Source: Gammaproteobacteria bacterium
Lineage (GTDB): Bacteria > Pseudomonadota > Gammaproteobacteria > Acidithiobacillales > Acidithiobacillaceae
Assembly: GCA_023381645.1 (NCBI GenBank)
Contig: JAMCRJ010000045.1
Location: 1 to 31,903, forward strand
Direction: 5' to 3'
Length of the DNA stretch: 31,903 nucleotides
The position numbers and the translations under genes are program-made. A model generated the notes under the pieces. It made no database searches. It saw only the letters and a program-made list of their open reading frames with translations, and was not told the origin of the DNA. Below are positions 7,655 through 17,786 of the stretch, piece after piece (within the stretch, counting starts at the first letter, position 1; every line of letters begins with the position of its first letter).

Positions 7655-8224
7655 ATGGATTGGTGTGAACGTTTCAAGGAGTTCCGGGACCGGAACCGTT
7701 GCATAGTGTACTTTCCCAACCTGCACGAGGGCGAAGATGCAGAGGCCTATGGGATTTTTCTCTCCCTGATGCGGGTGAAGATGGGGATCATGGTGCTGGC
7801 GCCCGATCGGGAAGAACGCTACGAACCCGTTTATCGGGATGCGCTGAAATACCATCTGCAGACCATCCGCCACAGCCGACTGTTCACCAGTTTCGTGCCC
7901 ATCAAGACGCGCGTCTACTTTGTGGAAACGGCGGAGCAGCGCGATGCCTTCTACGGTTGCGCGGATTTTTGTGTGCCCGGCGGCACCCTGACGGGTGGCA
8001 CGGTGGATCTCGCCAAAGCCATCGCCGGCGGCTGTCCCCTCATCCTCGGTCCGAAAATGCCGGATGACGCGGTACGTCAGGGCTTGTTGGCCGCTGGCGC
8101 TGCGGTATGGGCACAGGATAACGCGGAGATGATCGATCTGGCGAAGGCCTGGCTGAACGATCCGGCAGCGGCCAGGGCGGCAGCGGAGAAGGCGAAGACA
8201 TGGTGGGGACAGCGTGGGGCTTAG
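7655..8224 (+). CDS. Kdo transferase (WaaA/KdtA) C-terminal-domain-like protein
   Basis: 189 residues from ATG at 7655, with GGAG 8 bases upstream; an in-frame ATG at 7616 would add 13 residues but has no clear ribosome-binding site. The protein follows the layout of the second GT-B lobe of 3-deoxy-manno-octulosonate transferase: YFPNLHEGEDAE (19-30), LAPDREERYEPV (48-59), VYFVETAEQRDAFYGCADF (87-105), then PGGTLTGGTVDLAKAIAGG (108-126) and PLILGP (128-133). The N-terminal acceptor-binding lobe is absent. It could be a regulatory or decayed paralogue, or a partner of another chain. It is divergent from glgA and ends 20 bp before a strong terminator. Confidence 0.65.
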   Translation: MDWCERFKEFRDRNRCIVYFPNLHEGEDAEAYGIFLSLMRVKMGIMVLAPDREERYEPVYRDALKYHLQTIRHSRLFTSFVPIKTRVYFVETAEQRDAFYGCADFCVPGGTLTGGTVDLAKAIAGGCPLILGPKMPDDAVRQGLLAAGAAVWAQDNAEMIDLAKAWLNDPAAARAAAEKAKTWWGQRGA

Positions 8225-8244
8225 TACTTTCCGACGACGCAAAG

Positions 8245-8274
8245 GCCCCGGACCACAAGGTCCGGGGCTTTTTT
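8245..8274 (+). terminator. Rho-independent terminator
   Basis: gccccggacc (8245-8254) pairs perfectly with ggtccggggc (8259-8268) around the tetraloop acaa, followed by six T. The flanking aaag/tttt can extend the stem. It lies between two convergent genes (stops at 8224 and 8291), so it may serve both; on the minus side the following sequence is less T-rich. Confidence 0.9.
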
Positions 8275-8290
8275 ACGGGGCGCTGGAAAA

Positions 8291-9994
8291 TCAGCCCTGC
8301 TTCAGCGCCTTCAGGAAGATGGAGGCGAAACGCACCACAAACTTCAGCACGAACTGGGTGTCTTTGGCGAAGAAAATCTTCATGAGACCGAAGATGCCGC
8401 CACCCTTGTTGTTCTCGTCCTTCATTCCGGCCCGTGTCTGCTCCAGCGCCTGCATGGCCTTGTTCACGCCGCTGGCAAAGTGCTCGTCGGAGGGGATCAT
8501 GGGGACTACCTGGGCCATAACCATGTTTACCTTGCTGATCAGGCCGGCCTTTTGCAGGTTGCCGAGCAGTGCGAAGACGTCGGGCAGCATCTCCATGAGA
8601 TGGGCATCGCGCAGGCCCTGGACGATTTCCTTGATCCGGGCGTTGATGCTTTCCGCGTCGCCTTTTACGGTGGCGGTCGCAATTTGCGCGATTTCCAGCC
8701 ACGCCATGGCGCCCTGACTGACGGTGATGATGATGTGGCGGATGGTACCGTCCTGCCAGAATTCGCCCATCATATCCGCAACCGTGCCAAACGCGACACT
8801 GAGGTCGCCGTGCGGAGTGATCAGTTCCTGAAGATGGATGCCCCTGTCCTCCAGGGCCCTCGCCGCGGCCTGTAATGAGCCGCTGACGGTTTCCGCCATG
8901 CCCAGCAGGCTGCCGACACGGTCAGCCAGACTTCCCGCATCACCTTGCGCCAGCAGCTTGGCACGCTTCGCGATTTTCAGCCACTTTTCGGCTTCTTCCG
9001 CGAGGTCATCCAGCTTTTCCGGGAGGTCGATATCCGTAAGCATGTTGCGGACCGCACCCACGCCATCCTTGCCCGCCCGAATGAAGAAGCCCGCGCTCGC
9101 GGCATAGCCCGCTAGGTGGTCGATCTGATCCAGCAGACCTTCCACCCGCTCGGCGAGGTTTTCGGAGTTACCCTGTGCCAAGGCCTTGACCCGCAATGCG
9201 ATGTGCATCCAGCGGCTGCCACCGGCACCGATCGTGGCGAGCGCGCCGCTCATGTCAGCGCTTTCCAGCACTTCCGGCATGGTGTCGCGCAGGGTGCCAA
9301 TGGCAATGTTCATTTGCCCGCCAAGGATCTCCGCCATATCGAGCATGGCGCTCAGACGCGCCTGCAGGCTGGGCGCGTCGCCCTGCATCAGGCGCTGCGC
9401 CCGTCGGGCCATCTGCATCCACTGGTCAGCCATTTCCTGAATTTCGTCGAGGCGATCGGGCAGGTCGAGCTGGCCGACCATGTTGCCGATGACCCCAACA
9501 CCTTGCCGTGCGCTCTCCATCCAGTATTGCAGGCTTGCGGTGGCAGCGTGCATTTTCTGGACCATGTCTTCGGGATTTTCGCCGATGACCGGGCATTTCA
9601 GTTCCGCACTGAGGGCGGTGGCGGAGCTGAAGAAACCGGCGCGTTGCAGGTTGCCGAGCAGTTGCAGAACTTCTTTCAGGGTTTTGTCGAGTTCGGCGTT
9701 CTGGACCTCGGTCAGCATGGTGCGCAGGCGATCCAGCGGTTCCTCATCGGAATCCCCTTTGATGAAGGCCTGCAGTGATTCTGAAACGCGCTGCAGTTGT
9801 TCCAGATAGGGCTTCATGGTTTCCATGAGCTTGTCGGTATCGATGGCCTGGGGCAGTTCATTGAGGATGTCGCGCAGCATCTGCAGCAGGTTCTGCACCT
9901 GCAGGGCGGCATCGCCGACTTTGCCGAGCCCCTCCCATTGGCGCTCATTGAGGGTGATCACTGCTGCTGTCGATACTGCATTTGCATTAGCCAT
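8291..9994 (-). CDS. Large alpha-helical repeat protein of unknown function
   Basis: 567 residues, almost entirely helical by composition, with no signal peptide. A unit of pattern W-[ML]-x2-A-x6-7-[LV]-x-[QK]-G-[DN]-x3-[LI]-x-x-R recurs from W192 (DQWMQMARRAQRLMQGDAPS), W262, W338 and W432, with a divergent copy from Y63. A longer block (GVGVIGNMVGQLDLPDRLDE at 165-184 and GVGAVRNMLTDIDLPEKLDD at 311-330) is duplicated. LLGNLQRAGFFS (112-123) and LLGNLQKAGLIS (476-487) bracket the repeats. The C-terminus (531-567) is hydrophobic and basic (GIFGLMKIFFAKDTQF), possibly membrane-associating. The LLGNLxxAG segments faintly recall DUF1641-type proteins, but I would not assign that. It is divergent from the DUF1841 gene. 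Confidence 0.8.
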   Translation of the reverse strand: MANANAVSTAAVITLNERQWEGLGKVGDAALQVQNLLQMLRDILNELPQAIDTDKLMETMKPYLEQLQRVSESLQAFIKGDSDEEPLDRLRTMLTEVQNAELDKTLKEVLQLLGNLQRAGFFSSATALSAELKCPVIGENPEDMVQKMHAATASLQYWMESARQGVGVIGNMVGQLDLPDRLDEIQEMADQWMQMARRAQRLMQGDAPSLQARLSAMLDMAEILGGQMNIAIGTLRDTMPEVLESADMSGALATIGAGGSRWMHIALRVKALAQGNSENLAERVEGLLDQIDHLAGYAASAGFFIRAGKDGVGAVRNMLTDIDLPEKLDDLAEEAEKWLKIAKRAKLLAQGDAGSLADRVGSLLGMAETVSGSLQAAARALEDRGIHLQELITPHGDLSVAFGTVADMMGEFWQDGTIRHIIITVSQGAMAWLEIAQIATATVKGDAESINARIKEIVQGLRDAHLMEMLPDVFALLGNLQKAGLISKVNMVMAQVVPMIPSDEHFASGVNKAMQALEQTRAGMKDENNKGGGIFGLMKIFFAKDTQFVLKFVVRFASIFLKALKQG

Positions 9995-10156
9995 GTTGCG
10001 CTGCTCTCCCGCCGAAATTAATGTCGCGATAAATGCTTTTGGTTAAGCCGGGTCAGGCTTCCGAAATCCGGACCTGTTTACCACAAAAGACCCCTCTTTC
10101 CTACCCGTGCCGGAGTGCCCTATGATCTTCCGGTATGTTCTGACAGGCTAATCATT

Positions 10157-10603
10157 ATGCTTTATGGCACTAAACGAGAAACATATCGACAGGTCTTTCT
10201 GGACAGTTGGCGGGCCTACCGGGAGGGCCGACCGCTGGAAGGGGTGCAGACGCGGATTGTCGCCGTCATCATCCGCCATCCGGAATATCATGCCCTGCTC
10301 GGCGATGCGCAGCAGGGACTGGAACAGGATTTCCCGCCCGAGCAGGGACGGACCAACCCCTATATGCACATGTCCCTGCATGTAGGGCTGGAGGAGATGT
10401 TGGCATTGGGACAGCCTGCGGGTATCGTGGACCTCTTCGACAGCGCGCGCCGCAAGCTGGGTGAAACCGGCGCCGAACATCTTTTCGTGGACTGTCTGGG
10501 AGAAATGATGTGGCAGGCTCAGAGTGCCGGGCGGGCCCCTGAACCGGCAGCACTGTTGCCTTGCGTGCGCCGTGGGCTGGGTTTTCCGGAGACGGCGGGC
10601 TGA
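10157..10603 (+). CDS. DUF1841 family protein
   Basis: 148 residues from ATG at 10157 (MLYGTKRETYRQVFLDSW); a start at 10115 would add 14 atypical residues. The motif NPYMHMSLHVGLEEMLALG with RPEY/RHPEYH-like and PAGIVDLF segments is characteristic of DUF1841, a small cytosolic proteobacterial family without known function. The ribosome-binding site is poor (AGG about 10 bases upstream). It runs into the oligopeptidase gene with a 43-bp gap, so the two may be cotranscribed. Confidence 0.8.
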   Translation: MLYGTKRETYRQVFLDSWRAYREGRPLEGVQTRIVAVIIRHPEYHALLGDAQQGLEQDFPPEQGRTNPYMHMSLHVGLEEMLALGQPAGIVDLFDSARRKLGETGAEHLFVDCLGEMMWQAQSAGRAPEPAALLPCVRRGLGFPETAG

Positions 10604-10646
10604 GCGGCGACACCAATCGAACATTACTCGGATGGAGAACAACAGC

Positions 10647-12443
10647 ATGGTGGAGGGCGTAAATCAGGCAGCGACGGGCGCGGAGCAGGTACATTGGCGT
10701 CTGGAAGATCTCTATGCCGGGGTGGATGATCCGCGGCTGGCGGAAGACATGCGCTGGGCGGATAGCGCCGCGACGCGCTTCGCCGAAGCCTATCGTCCCG
10801 GCCTGGGCGGGCTGGACGCCGCGCAGTTGGCGGCGGCTGTGGGCCAGTTGGAGGCTATCCGCCAACGCATGGCCAGGGTGGGTACCTTCCGCTATCTCAG
10901 TTACGTCACCCACGCCGATCAACCCGCCTATGGCGCCGCCATGCAGGCCTACGAGGAGGCGGCCACGGCCATTCAGAATCAACTGATCTTCTTCGATATC
11001 GCCTGGAACGCGGTGGACGATGCAAGGGCCTGTGCCCTGCTGGCAGATCCTGCACTGGCGCACTGGGCGCACCTGCTGCGCAACTGGCGCAAGTACCGTG
11101 ATCACCTGCGCAGTGAAAGTGAAGAGCGGATCTTGTCGGAAAAGCGGGTGACCGGGCGGGCGCTCTGGGAGCGGCTTTTTGATGAGACATTGACGGAAAT
11201 GCGCTTTCCTCTGCGCGGCGAGCAGAGGAGCGAGCAGGAGGTGTTGACACTATTGTCCAATCCCGACCGGGAGTTGCGCCGGGATGCGGCGGAATCCCTC
11301 GGCAAAGGGCTGGAAGGGCGTTTGCATACCCTCACCACCTGTTTCAATGCCGTCCTTGCCGACAAGTCCCTGGATGACCGTCTGCGCCGCTATCCCCACT
11401 GGCTGAGCGAACGCAATCTGAGCAATGAAATCTCCGACAGCATGGTGGAGGCACTGGAACAGGCCGTGGTCGGACGCTACGGGCTGGTGGCCCGCTATTA
11501 CCGGCTCAAGGCCAAATTGCTGAACCTCTCGCCCTTGATGGATTATGACCGCTATGCGCCGTTGCCCGGCGGTGACCGGCGCTACGACTGGGCGGAGTGC
11601 CGACGCATCGTGCTGGCGGCGGTGACGGATTTTTCGCCGGAACTGGGGGCCATCGGCCAGCGCTTCTTCGATGCGGGCTGGATTGACGCCGCGCTGGCGC
11701 CAGGCAAGCGGGGCGGGGCCTTCGCCCATCCAGCGACGCCGGATGTCCATCCCTATCTCATGGTCAACTATACTGGCACAGTGCGCGATGTGATGACGGT
11801 GGCCCACGAACTGGGACACGGTATCCACCAGTACCTCGCCCGCGAGCAGGGCCACATGAACGCGGATACCCCCCTGACCACGGCGGAGACGGCTTCTGTC
11901 TTTGGCGAGATGCTGACCTTCGAGCGGCTGATGCGCGAGGAGCAGGATCCCCGACGGCGTCTCGGCCTGCTCTGCGGCAAAATCGAGGATACCTTTGCCA
12001 CGGTGTTCCGGCAGATGGCCATGCACCGCTTTGAGGTGGTGATGCATGGCGCGCGCCGTGCCGAGGGCGAGCTGAGCAAGGATCGCCTGGCAGAGTTGTG
12101 GATGCAAACCCAGACGGAGCAGTTTGCCGACAGTATCCAGTTCAGCCCCGGTTATCGCTGGTGGTGGAGTTATATTCCCCACTTCATCGGCTCGCCGGGC
12201 TATGTGTATGCCTATGCCTTCGGGGAACTGCTGACGCTGGCGCTGATTCAGCGCTATCGGGCAGCGCCCGCCGACTTTGTACCCCGCTATACCGCCATGT
12301 TGAAACTCGGTGGGAGCAAGACGCCCGCCGAGGTGGTGGCGACAACGGGCATCGATCTGGAAGATCCGGAAATCTGGTCGCGAGCGCTGGATTACATGGC
12401 CGGGATGGTGGATGAGGCCGAAAAGCTGGCGGGAGTACACTGA
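10647..12443 (+). CDS. M3B family oligoendopeptidase (PepF-like)
   Basis: 598 residues from ATG at 10647, where GGAG lies 9 bases upstream; ATG at 10632 is an alternative. Zinc metallopeptidase that cleaves oligopeptides in the cytoplasm. The catalytic HELGH is at 387-391 and the third zinc ligand Glu414 lies in [11 protein letters not shown]. The C-terminal [14 protein letters not shown] is typical of M3B enzymes. Helical N-terminal domain [17 protein letters not shown] matches the family start. Its stop (12441-12443) precedes the fumC ATG by one base, implying coupled translation. Confidence 0.9.
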   Translation: MVEGVNQAATGAEQVHWRLEDLYAGVDDPRLAEDMRWADSAATRFAEAYRPGLGGLDAAQLAAAVGQLEAIRQRMARVGTFRYLSYVTHADQPAYGAAMQAYEEAATAIQNQLIFFDIAWNAVDDARACALLADPALAHWAHLLRNWRKYRDHLRSESEERILSEKRVTGRALWERLFDETLTEMRFPLRGEQRSEQEVLTLLSNPDRELRRDAAESLGKGLEGRLHTLTTCFNAVLADKSLDDRLRRYPHWLSERNLSNEISDSMVEALEQAVVGRYGLVARYYRLKAKLLNLSPLMDYDRYAPLPGGDRRYDWAECRRIVLAAVTDFSPELGAIGQRFFDAGWIDAALAPGKRGGAFAHPATPDVHPYLMVNYTGTVRDVMTVAHELGHGIHQYLAREQGHMNADTPLTTAETASVFGEMLTFERLMREEQDPRRRLGLLCGKIEDTFATVFRQMAMHRFEVVMHGARRAEGELSKDRLAELWMQTQTEQFADSIQFSPGYRWWWSYIPHFIGSPGYVYAYAFGELLTLALIQRYRAAPADFVPRYTAMLKLGGSKTPAEVVATTGIDLEDPEIWSRALDYMAGMVDEAEKLAGVH

Positions 12444-12444
12444 T

Positions 12445-13818
12445 ATGCGTCAGGAAAAGGACAGCATGGGCGTTATCGAGGTGGAAGATGCCGCCCTCTG
12501 GGGCGCCCAGACCCAGCGCTCCTTGCGCTATTTCGCCATCGGTACGGAGCAGATGCCCCTGCCGGTGATCCACGCCCTGGCGCGGATCAAGCGGGCGGCG
12601 GCTTCGGTGAATGCCGGACTGGGTCTGCTGGATGCGACGCTGGCCGAAAGGATCAGTGATGCTGCGGCGGAAGTCGTCGCGGGGCGCTGGGATATGCAGT
12701 TTCCCCTGCGGGTCTGGCAGACGGGTAGCGGCACTCAGAGCAACATGAACGTCAATGAGGTTATTGCCAACCGGGCCAATGAAATGGCGGGGCAGCCCCG
12801 CGGCAGTAAAGCGCCGGTACACCCCAATGATCACGTCAATCTGGGTCAGTCTTCCAACGACGTTTTTCCGTCGGCCATGCACATTGCGGCGGCTCTGGCG
12901 GTGCATCAGGGACTTTTACCCGCCTTGGCACACCTGGAGGGGACACTGGAGCGCAAGACGGAGGAGTTTGCCCACCTCATCAAGGTCGGTCGTACCCATC
13001 TGATGGATGCGGTGCCACTCACTTTGGGGCAGGAGTTCTCCGGCTATGTGGCGCAACTGCGGCAAGGCCTACACGCACTGGAGCAGACCCTGCCCGGTCT
13101 CTATGCCCTGGCGCTGGGTGGGACGGCCGTTGGCACAGGTCTCAACTGCCACCCGGATTTTGCGGCTGCTGTCTGCGCCCGTTTGCACGCCGAACTCGGA
13201 TTGCCCTTTCATCCGGCGGGTAACCCCTTTGCGGCGCTGGCCGGGCACGAAGCCTTGCAACAACTGAGTGCCGCTTTGCGCGGTCTGGCCATGTCCCTGA
13301 TAAAGATTGCCAACGATATTCGCTGGATGGCCTCCGGCCCGCGGACTGGTCTGGGCGAGCTGCATCTCCCGGAAAACGAACCCGGATCCTCCATCATGCC
13401 CGGCAAGGTGAACCCCACTCAGGCCGAGGCCCTGACCATGGTCTGCGTGCAGATTTACGGCAATGATGCGGCCATCGCTTTTGGCGCTTCGCAGGGCAAT
13501 TTCGAGCTGAACGTGTACAAGCCACTGATTGCCTATAATATTCTGCAGTCCATTGCGCTGCTGGGTGATGCTGCCCGCTCCTTCGACGATCACTGTCTGC
13601 GCGATTTGCGGCCGGCAGAAGACCAGCTTCGCCAAAATATGGAAGAGTCGCTGATGCTGGTCACGGCACTGACGCCGATCATCGGCTACGAGCGCGCCGC
13701 CGCCGCCGCCCAGCATGCCCACCGTGAGGGCTGTACCCTGCGTGAGGCCATCTTGGCGCTGGGTTACCTTTCCGGCGAAGATGTCGACCGCCATCTGCGG
13801 CCGGAAGCGATGCTTTAG
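12445..13818 (+). CDS. fumC: Class II fumarate hydratase
   Basis: 457 residues. Catalyses reversible hydration of fumarate to malate, without an Fe-S cluster. The start [13 protein letters not shown] matches the family N-terminus, which fixes ATG 12445 over longer or shorter options. [19 protein letters not shown] and [20 protein letters not shown] are substrate-site segments, and the superfamily signature [11 protein letters not shown] is at 314-324, containing the catalytic Ser loop. Complete length. It is packed directly behind the peptidase gene. Confidence 0.95.
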   Translation: MRQEKDSMGVIEVEDAALWGAQTQRSLRYFAIGTEQMPLPVIHALARIKRAAASVNAGLGLLDATLAERISDAAAEVVAGRWDMQFPLRVWQTGSGTQSNMNVNEVIANRANEMAGQPRGSKAPVHPNDHVNLGQSSNDVFPSAMHIAAALAVHQGLLPALAHLEGTLERKTEEFAHLIKVGRTHLMDAVPLTLGQEFSGYVAQLRQGLHALEQTLPGLYALALGGTAVGTGLNCHPDFAAAVCARLHAELGLPFHPAGNPFAALAGHEALQQLSAALRGLAMSLIKIANDIRWMASGPRTGLGELHLPENEPGSSIMPGKVNPTQAEALTMVCVQIYGNDAAIAFGASQGNFELNVYKPLIAYNILQSIALLGDAARSFDDHCLRDLRPAEDQLRQNMEESLMLVTALTPIIGYERAAAAAQHAHREGCTLREAILALGYLSGEDVDRHLRPEAML

Positions 13819-13896
13819 TGTTTGTGTCTCTGGATTGCCCGAGTAAACTGCCACCAGAATGCCGGAATCCATACAGACACCAGAGGAGGATGAATC

Positions 13897-15015
13897 ATGA
13901 TTTTGATTTTAGAAGCCGACCTCGGCGAGCAATCGCCGATCTTCCAGCAACTGCTGACCCATCTGCGTGGCTTCTCCGGTATTCACTTTCGGGTCCATCA
14001 GGAGCAGGGTGCGGAGCAGGTACTCAGTGAAATCTACCTGATCGGTGATACCAAGCCGTTGCGGATAGAAGACATGGAAGCCCTGCCCGGCGTCGAGCGG
14101 GCCGTTCGCGTGTCCCGGGAGTATCGGTTGCTGGGCCGCCATACCGGCGATCAGCGTACCCATGGTTTTGATTACAACGGCGTGCGTTTCAGCCAGGATA
14201 ATCTCAACGTGTTTGCCGGGCTCTGCGCCGTGGATACCCCGGCGCACGTCGAGCAGATGCTGCGCGCCCTGCAGGAAAACGGCCAGGTCTGCACCCGCAT
14301 GGGCGCCTATAAGCCGCGCACCAGCCCCTATGCCTTTCAGGGGCACGGCAAGGACTGTCTGCCCTGGGTTTTTGAACTGGCGGGCAAGTACGGCATGCGC
14401 GTCATCGCCATGGAGATCCTCCACGAGTCGCATATGGATGAGATCCGTGAGGCGCTGGAGAAGACCGGCCATCCGACCGGGGTCATGCTGCAGATCGGCA
14501 CCCGCAATACCCAGAACTTCGAGTTGCTGAAGGCGGTGGGGCGGCAGCAGGAACTCCCCGTGCTGCTCAAGCGTGGTTTCGGCATTACCCTGGAAGAATC
14601 CCTCAATGCCGCCGAGTATCTGGCCTCAGAGGGGAACACGAAAGTGGTCTTCGGGCTGCGCGGCATGAAGACGAATCTGGGTGACCCACACCGCAACTTC
14701 GTGGATTTCGCCCAGGTGCCGGTCGTGAAGCGCCTGACGCGGATGCCCGTCTGCATCGATCCGTCCCACTCCGTGGGCAGCCGCGATGCGGGGCCGGATG
14801 GCATCATGGATGTCTTCCATGTGACCGCGCAGGGCGTGGTGGCGGGTGCCAACATGATCCTGGTGGACTTCCATCCGGACCCGGCGACGGCGCTGGTGGA
14901 TGGCCCACAGGCCCTGCTGCTGGAAGAACTGCCGTGGTTCCTGGAAGACGTGCGTCTGGCCCGGGAAGCCTATGAAGAACGCAGGTTGCTGGCGGCCGCG
15001 CAGACCGCTATTTAA
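13897..15015 (+). CDS. 3-deoxy-7-phosphoheptulonate (DAHP) synthase, type I-beta-like
   Basis: 372 residues. Condenses phosphoenolpyruvate and erythrose-4-phosphate in the first step of aromatic amino-acid synthesis. Residues 1-90 form the ferredoxin-like N-terminal regulatory domain of AroF/T. maritima-type enzymes; the barrel carries [13 protein letters not shown] (139-151), [20 protein letters not shown], and [13 protein letters not shown], the PEP and metal-binding segments. Oddly, the usual AGPCSVE loop reads [12 protein letters not shown] (107-118). GAGGAGG lies upstream of ATG 13897 (preceded by cagaggaggatgaatc). Its last 8 bp overlap metG convergently. Confidence 0.88.
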   Translation: MILILEADLGEQSPIFQQLLTHLRGFSGIHFRVHQEQGAEQVLSEIYLIGDTKPLRIEDMEALPGVERAVRVSREYRLLGRHTGDQRTHGFDYNGVRFSQDNLNVFAGLCAVDTPAHVEQMLRALQENGQVCTRMGAYKPRTSPYAFQGHGKDCLPWVFELAGKYGMRVIAMEILHESHMDEIREALEKTGHPTGVMLQIGTRNTQNFELLKAVGRQQELPVLLKRGFGITLEESLNAAEYLASEGNTKVVFGLRGMKTNLGDPHRNFVDFAQVPVVKRLTRMPVCIDPSHSVGSRDAGPDGIMDVFHVTAQGVVAGANMILVDFHPDPATALVDGPQALLLEELPWFLEDVRLAREAYEERRLLAAAQTAI

Positions 15016-17038
15016 CCCGCATGCCCGGTTGGGCTCCGCTGTCGGGAGAGAGCAGGAAAGGGCCGCCCTCCGGCCCGCTGGCGGCAAGCACCATGCCCTC
15101 GGACAGGCCGAAACGCATCTTTCTGGGCGCCAGATTGGCGACCATCACGGTCAGCCTGCCGACCAGACTGGCCGGATCGTAAGCGCTCTTGATGCCGGCG
15201 AAGACCGAGCGGGTGCCCTCGCCAATATCCAGGGTGAGGTGCAGTAGCTTGTCCGCGCCTTCCACGCTGTCTGCGGCAACAATCCGCGCAATGCGCAAAT
15301 CCACCTTGCTGAAGTCATCCATGCCGATAAAGGAGTTCTCCTCCCCGGCCTCGGCAGCTACGGGCGCTGGCGCCGTCGCCATGCCGGGGGCTGTTGCGGG
15401 GCTTTCTGCAGGATTCTGGATCAAGGCGTCCACCTGGGTTTTTTCCATACGTTGTAAAAGATGGGTGTAGGGCTGGATCTGGTGATCGAGAAGCGGCCTG
15501 GTCAGGTCCGTCCAGTCCAGTTCGCACTGCAGGAACTCCAGCGCTTTGCGCGAGAGCTCCGGCAGCACGGGGCTGAGCAGGGTGATCAGCACCCGGAAGC
15601 CGTTCAGGGTGACGCTAGCGACACGGTGCAGCGCCTCGCGTTGGGCCGGGTCTTTGGCCAAAGTCCAGGGGGCGTTCTGGTCCACATAGGCGTTGATCTG
15701 ATCGGCCAGCGCCATGATGTCACGCATGGCCTTGCCATACTCCCGCCCGGCGTAGGCCTCACCGATGGCCTCCTGGGTCTGCAGCAGTCCATCATAAAAA
15801 GCCTGATCCTTGCCCAGGGAAGCGGCCAGTCGGCCCGCAAAGCTGCGATGGATGAAACCCGCCGCGCGCGAGGCCAGATTGACTACCTTGCCGACCAGGT
15901 CGCCATTGCCCCTGAGCAGAAAATCTTCGAGATTGAGGTCGATGTCTTCCACATGGCTGTTGAGCTTGGTAGCGATGTAATAACGCAGGAACTCGGGATT
16001 CAGATGCTGGAGATACTGCCCCGCGGTAATGGAGGTGCCACGCGACTTGCTCATTTTGGCGCCATTTACCGTCAGGTGTCCGTGGGCGAATATACCCGTC
16101 GGCAGGCGGTGTCCGGAGCCCTTGAGCATGGCCGGCCAGAACAGGCCGTGAAAATAAATGATGTCCTTGCCGATAAAATGATAGATCTCGGCAGTGGAAT
16201 CCGGACCCCAGTAATCGGCCAAACTGCGGCCGTGGGTCGCGCACCAGTGCTGGGTGGCGGCCATGTAGCCGGGCAACGCATCCAGCCAGACATAAAAGAA
16301 CTTGCCGGGGGCATCGGGGATGGGAATGCCGAAGTAGGGGGCGTCGCGGCTGATGTCCCAGTCGGACAGGCCGATGCTGAACCATTCATCGAGCTTGTGG
16401 GCGACTTCTTCCTGCAGGGTGCCACTGTGAATCCACCGCCGGAGGAAGTCGCTGAAGTCCCCGAGCTGAAAAAAGTAGTGCTCCGAGTTGCGGCGCTCGG
16501 GTACGGCGCCGGAGACTGCGGAAACAGGGTTGATAAGGTCGGGGGGGCTGTAGGTGGCGCCGCAGACCTCGCAGCTATCCCCATACTGATCCGCTGCGCC
16601 GCAGCGCGGGCAGGTGCCGCGAATGAAGCGGTCGGGCAGGAAAATGCCGGCGACGGGATCGTAGGCCTGTTCGATTTCGCGGACGTTGATGTAATCCGCC
16701 GCCCGCAGGGCACGATAGATACTCTGAGAAATTTCAAAGTTTTCCGGTGAGTGGGTGCTGTGATACAGATCGAACCGAATACCGAAACCGGTGAAGTCGC
16801 GCAGATGATCGCCATGCATACGGGTGATGAGTTCTTCTGGCGTGATGCCCTCGCTCTGAGCGCGGAGCATGATCGGCGTGCCATGGGCATCATCGGCGCA
16901 GACATAGACGCAGTCGTGGCCCCGCAGGCGCTGATAGCGGGCCCAGATGTCGGTTTGGGTGTACTCCACCAGATGCCCGAGATGGATGGGGCCGTTGGCA
17001 TAGGGGAGGGCGCTGGTGATCAGTATGCGTCTTTTCAT
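15008..17038 (-). CDS. metG: Methionyl-tRNA synthetase
   Basis: 676 residues. Charges tRNA-Met in the cytoplasm. Class I signature HLGH at 19-22, KMSKS at 328-332, and a zinc knuckle with C143, C146, C156 and C159 (CPRCG...CEVCG). The C-terminal 110 residues, after an Ala/Pro linker, are the EMAPII/Trbp111-type tRNA-binding domain ([19 protein letters not shown]...). This is the long E. coli-type form. It is divergent from rpmB and converges on the DAHP synthase gene. Confidence 0.97.
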   Translation of the reverse strand: MKRRILITSALPYANGPIHLGHLVEYTQTDIWARYQRLRGHDCVYVCADDAHGTPIMLRAQSEGITPEELITRMHGDHLRDFTGFGIRFDLYHSTHSPENFEISQSIYRALRAADYINVREIEQAYDPVAGIFLPDRFIRGTCPRCGAADQYGDSCEVCGATYSPPDLINPVSAVSGAVPERRNSEHYFFQLGDFSDFLRRWIHSGTLQEEVAHKLDEWFSIGLSDWDISRDAPYFGIPIPDAPGKFFYVWLDALPGYMAATQHWCATHGRSLADYWGPDSTAEIYHFIGKDIIYFHGLFWPAMLKGSGHRLPTGIFAHGHLTVNGAKMSKSRGTSITAGQYLQHLNPEFLRYYIATKLNSHVEDIDLNLEDFLLRGNGDLVGKVVNLASRAAGFIHRSFAGRLAASLGKDQAFYDGLLQTQEAIGEAYAGREYGKAMRDIMALADQINAYVDQNAPWTLAKDPAQREALHRVASVTLNGFRVLITLLSPVLPELSRKALEFLQCELDWTDLTRPLLDHQIQPYTHLLQRMEKTQVDALIQNPAESPATAPGMATAPAPVAAEAGEENSFIGMDDFSKVDLRIARIVAADSVEGADKLLHLTLDIGEGTRSVFAGIKSAYDPASLVGRLTVMVANLAPRKMRFGLSEGMVLAASGPEGGPFLLSPDSGAQPGMRVK

Positions 17039-17090
17039 GGTGCGGATAAGTTACAGGGGATGAGGTTTGCAGGCAATGCCACCACAACTA

Positions 17091-17120
17091 CTGGCAGACG
17101 GCTTTCATCTGTGGTATAAA
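17091..17120 (+). promoter_or_regulatory. Sigma-70 promoter for rpmB-rpmG
   Basis: CTGGCA (17091-17096) and TATAAA (17115-17120) are separated by 18 bp and lie 28 bp upstream of the rpmB ATG. AGGGAG just before the ATG at 17149 is the ribosome-binding site. Confidence 0.55.
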
Positions 17121-17148
17121 GAGCGCCTTTTTTCAGGGAGATTAACCG

Positions 17149-17385
17149 ATGTCCAGAGTATGCAAGGTGACGGGCAAGAAGCCCATGGCGGGGAATAATG
17201 TCTCTCACGCCCACAACAAGACCCGCCGCCGTTTTCTGCCCAATTTGCAGTACCACCGTTTCTGGGTGGAGAGCGAGAACCGCTGGGTGCGTATGCGGGT
17301 GAGCACCAAGGGTATCCGTACCATTGACAAGAAAGGAATTGACGTCGTTCTGGCTGACCTGCGCGCCGCCGGCGAAAAGATCTGA
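17149..17385 (+). CDS. rpmB: 50S ribosomal protein L28
   Basis: 78 residues, full length. The N-terminus [20 protein letters not shown] and the central [19 protein letters not shown] match L28 closely, and [13 protein letters not shown] closes it. It is part of the large ribosomal subunit. rpmG follows after 10 bp, the common rpmB-rpmG arrangement of proteobacteria. Confidence 0.97.
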   Translation: MSRVCKVTGKKPMAGNNVSHAHNKTRRRFLPNLQYHRFWVESENRWVRMRVSTKGIRTIDKKGIDVVLADLRAAGEKI

Positions 17386-17395
17386 GGAATGAATC

Positions 17396-17551
17396 ATGCG
17401 TGACAAGATCAAGCTCGTTTCCACGGCCGGTACCGGTCATTTCTACACCACCACCAAGAACAAGAAGACCACGCCCGATAAGCTGGAAATGAAGAAATTC
17501 GATCCCAAGGTCCGGAAGCATGTCATGTATCGGGAAGACAAGATCAAGTAA
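17396..17551 (+). CDS. rpmG: 50S ribosomal protein L33
   Basis: 51 residues, start [20 protein letters not shown], end YREDKIK. It carries the L33 pattern [20 protein letters not shown] and lacks the zinc-binding cysteine pairs, so it is the zinc-independent form. GAGGAA precedes the ATG by 7 bases. It is cotranscribed with rpmB. Confidence 0.95.
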   Translation: MRDKIKLVSTAGTGHFYTTTKNKKTTPDKLEMKKFDPKVRKHVMYREDKIK

Positions 17552-17563
17552 CACCTTTTTTCG

Positions 17564-17609
17564 GTCTGCCTCCCGGTGGTCTGCCCTGAATCTCCGGGAG
17601 AGGTCAGAC
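17564..17609 (+). terminator. Hairpin after rpmG (possible terminator)
   Basis: ctcccgg (17570-17576) pairs with ccgggag (17594-17600), with an outer gtctg/cagac helix (17564-17568 / 17605-17609). No T-run follows, so termination efficiency is uncertain. It separates rpmB-rpmG from the heat-shock operon. Confidence 0.4.
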
Positions 17610-17645
17610 TATTCCTTTGCCCCGCCATCATTTTTTGCTAAATTA

Positions 17646-17672
17646 CTAGCACTCATGATGGTTGAGTGCCAA
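17646..17672. promoter_or_regulatory. CIRCE operator (HrcA-binding)
   Basis: ctagcactc (17646-17654), nine bases, then gagtgccaa (17664-17672). This matches the TTAGCACTC-N9-GAGTGCTAA consensus in 15 of 18 positions. It is the binding site of the HrcA repressor and lies 114 bp upstream of hrcA, giving autoregulation. A possible -35/-10 pair (TTGCCC 17617-17622, TAAATT 17639-17644) sits just upstream, so HrcA would cover the transcription start. Confidence 0.92.
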
Positions 17673-17786
17673 GGATGATTTCTCCCGCCATGTTTTATCC
17701 CTTTATCTGCGCCATGCAGCCGCTGTCTTCGCCCATTGCACGGGGTGAAGACGGTCTGCGCCTGTTGGCAGAGGTTGTAGACGGCC

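Noticed and set aside
11250..12440. 396-codon minus-strand frame opposite the oligopeptidase gene
   Set aside because: Antisense shadow; the sense strand carries HELGH and family motifs.
15461..16750. 429-codon plus-strand frame opposite metG
   Set aside because: Antisense shadow of metG, which has all catalytic motifs.
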